Shown: piece after piece, positions 6,104-7,915 of the stretch | Layout: each line of letters opens with the position of its first letter | Numbering within the stretch: position 1 is the first letter of the stretch | Assembly (NCBI GenBank): GCA_903879825.1 | Contig: CAIRND010000682.1 | Span: 1-7,915 of the forward strand | Origin: an uncultured Geobacteraceae bacterium | GTDB taxonomy: Bacteria; Desulfobacterota; Desulfuromonadia; Geobacterales; Pseudopelobacteraceae | Direction: 5' to 3' | DNA: 7,915 bases | The notes under the pieces: generated by a model | Database searches by the model: none | The model's input: the letters and a program-made list of their open reading frames with translations, nothing else | Told to the model about the DNA's origin: nothing | Program-made: the position numbers and the translations under genes

Positions 6104-7396
6104 TTAATAACGTGGGAAATCAATATGCTGCATGAAGAGTGTTTCGAAAATCGGCGTCCCGGAAAGTGGTACCACCCGGAAGCGAAGCGCCAGTTTCTCT
6201 ACCGCACAGAAGTCATCACCGCACGCGAGTGCCTGCTCAACACCTGTCAGAGCACCTTCAGGGGTAAAACGGGTCGTTTGTACCATGCTTTCGTCAAAAA
6301 TTCCAATCGTTTTCAGCCATTCGGGCTGTAATACCGCGCCAAATGATCCGGTCAGTACCACCTCTTTCAAGGCCTGACACTGTATACGGGATCGCTCTGC
6401 AAGAACTTCGATTCCTGCACGCAGTGCTGCTTTGGCAAGCTGCAACTGCCTGATATCGTCCTGCGTCAGAACAATCAACCGTTGTGCATCCCGGTGCAGG
6501 ACGAAGGCATTGGCACCGTGGTAGTCAATAACCCGCGTCGCCAGATTGGAGCCGATTTCAGCGGCGTTCCGCAATCTGCCGCTGGATTCAAGCAGATCGC
6601 ACCGCAGTAGTTCCGTTATCGCTTCAATAGCTGCGGAACCACAGATGCCGGTCGGTTGTCCTGTGCCGATGATCTGTAACTTGAGACGGTCTCCCTCAAT
6701 GCGTACAGAACTGATTGCTCCCGGCAGGGCAGCCATGCCGCAGGACAGGTTGCCACCCTCAAAAGCGGGGCCGGCCGCCGCAGATGTTGCCCAGACCGTA
6801 TCCCCGGCTATCAGTGCAATCTCTCCGTTGGTACCCATATCAAGGCAGAGAGTGGCAGGAATGTTCTGCAGGGTTGCAGCCTGCTCCGCTTGCTTTTTGG
6901 CTCCGTGAACAGGATCAGAGGTAAGCAGACCATACAGAAACGCCACCGTATCGCCGCCAACAAAGCCCCCCGGCATGGGAAAAATATAAATATTGGCGCC
7001 GCCATCCCACTCCAGATCTGAGGCTTTCGCGTGTGTGCCGGCGGTGTAAAGTGGCCGATAGGGGGGGGAGGCTAATGATGTGAGATCAAGACCAAGCAGG
7101 ATGTGCTGCATGGCCGGATTGCCGGCGATAGCAACTGTACGTATGTCACTCCACGTGATGCCGGCAGCGTCACAAAGTTCCTGTCCTAAGCGCCTCAGCT
7201 CGGTGCGAATCAGCACCGACATCTCCCGCTGAAGGGGAGGGGAGTGAACAGCAGCATCCAACCGTGAAATAACATCAGCCCCAAAGCGGCGTTGCGGATT
7301 CAGAGCTCCGGAAACAGCACGGCGCCCGAAGTGAGCGCCGTCCAGCAGCGAAGCGGCAAGAGTCGTTGTCCCAAGGTCAATGGCAAGTACGTACAT
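6104..7396 (-). CDS. Stand-alone ASKHA-domain protein of the RACo/RamA corrinoid-activation type (DUF4445-like), lacking a ferredoxin domain
   Basis: A 430-residue ATPase-fold protein matching the C-terminal ASKHA part of reductive activators of corrinoid proteins (RACo). Seen: the phosphate-1 motif AIDLGTTTLAASLLD (5-19), LNPQRRFGADVISRL (32-46), AGNPAMQHILLGL (91-103), GGFVGGDTVAF (143-153), the phosphate-2 motif CLDMGTNGEIAL (184-195), SAAAGPAFEGGNLSCGM (205-221), GICGSAAIEAITELL (250-264), TQDDIRQLQLAKAAL (311-325) and the adenosine-side VVLTGSFGA (346-354). Full RACo proteins carry an N-terminal [2Fe-2S] ferredoxin domain and RamA a C-terminal [4Fe-4S] module. Here the ASKHA domain starts at residue 1 and no cysteine cluster occurs at either end. 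The upstream gene ends 21 bases before this ATG, so no missing domain is hidden there. GAGAGA gives a modest ribosome binding site. No corrinoid protein or methyltransferase gene is nearby, so the target is unknown. Family sure, role open. Confidence 0.88.
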   Translation of the reverse strand: MYVLAIDLGTTTLAASLLDGAHFGRRAVSGALNPQRRFGADVISRLDAAVHSPPLQREMSVLIRTELRRLGQELCDAAGITWSDIRTVAIAGNPAMQHILLGLDLTSLASPPYRPLYTAGTHAKASDLEWDGGANIYIFPMPGGFVGGDTVAFLYGLLTSDPVHGAKKQAEQAATLQNIPATLCLDMGTNGEIALIAGDTVWATSAAAGPAFEGGNLSCGMAALPGAISSVRIEGDRLKLQIIGTGQPTGICGSAAIEAITELLRCDLLESSGRLRNAAEIGSNLATRVIDYHGANAFVLHRDAQRLIVLTQDDIRQLQLAKAALRAGIEVLAERSRIQCQALKEVVLTGSFGAVLQPEWLKTIGIFDESMVQTTRFTPEGALTGVEQALACGDDFCAVEKLALRFRVVPLSGTPIFETLFMQHIDFPRY

Positions 7397-7417
7397 GGTC
7401 TCTCGGCGAGGGGAACA

Positions 7418-7915
7418 TTATTTTAGATAGACCCTCGGTACCCGCTTGCTGATGCCGCAGAATATGGCATAGGGAATAGTGTCAGACCAGGCCGCCAGCT
7501 CTTCAGCACGGATGCACTGACCCGAATTGTCAGGACCCATAAGAGTAACGGCATCACCTACGGCAACATCCTCAATTCCGGTGACATCAAGCATCGTCCA
7601 GTCCATGCAGACGGTACCGGCAACTTTTGCCCGTTGGCCACGAATCAAAGCTTCACCGCAGTTGGTAAGGGCGCGGGGATAGCCGTCGGCGTAACCGACC
7701 GGTACGCTGGCGATCAACGTCCTGCGGCCTGCCGTAAAGCGGCGGGCATAGCTGATGGTGGTTCCCGGTTCCACCCATTTGAGCATGGCAATACGACTTT
7801 TGAGAGTCATTACCGGTTTAAGATCAAGCTTGCCCTGAAAATCAGCAGACGGCAAAGCGCCGTACATAGTGATTCCGGGCCTGATCAGATTGCAGTCCGG
7901 AATATTCCGCAACAG
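7418..7915 (-). CDS. alr: Alanine racemase, C-terminal part (5' end beyond the window)
   Basis: The frame is open to the right edge, so the N-terminal PLP-binding barrel, including the catalytic lysine, is not seen. The visible 166 codons cover the end of the barrel and the C-terminal beta domain. Motifs: IRPGITMYGA just inside the edge; ISYARRF, holding the tyrosine that acts as second catalytic base (codon near 7750); PVGYADGYPR; VAGTVCMDWTMLDVT, the usual CMD segment; and TIPYAIFCGISKRVPRVY at the C-terminus. The enzyme interconverts L- and D-alanine for peptidoglycan. The family is about 360-380 residues, so a little over half is outside. The TTG at 7912 is an internal leucine codon, not a start, because family sequence continues through it. 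The stop is 21 bases before the ASKHA gene, suggesting one transcript. Confidence 0.95.
   Translation of the reverse strand: MLRNIPDCNLIRPGITMYGALPSADFQGKLDLKPVMTLKSRIAMLKWVEPGTTISYARRFTAGRRTLIASVPVGYADGYPRALTNCGEALIRGQRAKVAGTVCMDWTMLDVTGIEDVAVGDAVTLMGPDNSGQCIRAEELAAWSDTIPYAIFCGISKRVPRVYLK

Overview
This is an ordinary bacterial chromosomal stretch, densely coded and entirely on the minus strand. It carries eight protein genes in view (one cut at the right edge), a possible ninth cut at the left edge, and one tRNA. The mix suggests a Gram-negative anaerobe, possibly Desulfuromonadales/Geobacterales or a related deltaproteobacterial lineage. Clues are a flavoredoxin-type flavoprotein, an ASKHA protein of the RACo/RamA corrinoid-activase type, and near-universal strong GGAGG-like ribosome binding sites. 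That assignment is inference; no phylogenetic marker was compared.

Reading in the direction of transcription (right to left): the 3' two-fifths or so of alanine racemase (alr, 7915-7418) is followed 21 bases later by a stand-alone ASKHA-domain protein (7396-6104). After 64 bases come three purine genes with 36-base gaps: purH (6039-4483), purD (4446-3172) and purE (3135-2635). They supply the last two steps (PurH), the second step (PurD) and the carboxylation-branch mutase (PurE) of de novo IMP synthesis. No terminator is visible from alr to purE, so all five may be cotranscribed.

An AT-rich spacer after purE holds a good sigma-70-like promoter, then tRNA-Asn(GTT) with encoded CCA (2446-2371) and a very strong intrinsic terminator (2368-2329). 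This unit separates the purine cluster from a second gene group.

The second group starts with an AcuI/YhdH-type medium-chain reductase (2230-1229). It continues with a flavoredoxin-like FMN protein (1160-588), a 65-residue cysteine-motif protein overlapping it by ATGA (591-394), an antibiotic-biosynthesis-monooxygenase-fold protein (333-43), and the probable first ten codons of another gene (30-1). Tight spacing suggests a small redox operon; its substrate cannot be read from the sequence.

No mobile element, CRISPR array, phage gene or clear new system is present. The points most worth a second look are the ASKHA protein that lacks both kinds of iron-sulfur domain, and the coupled flavoprotein/cysteine-motif/monooxygenase-fold trio.
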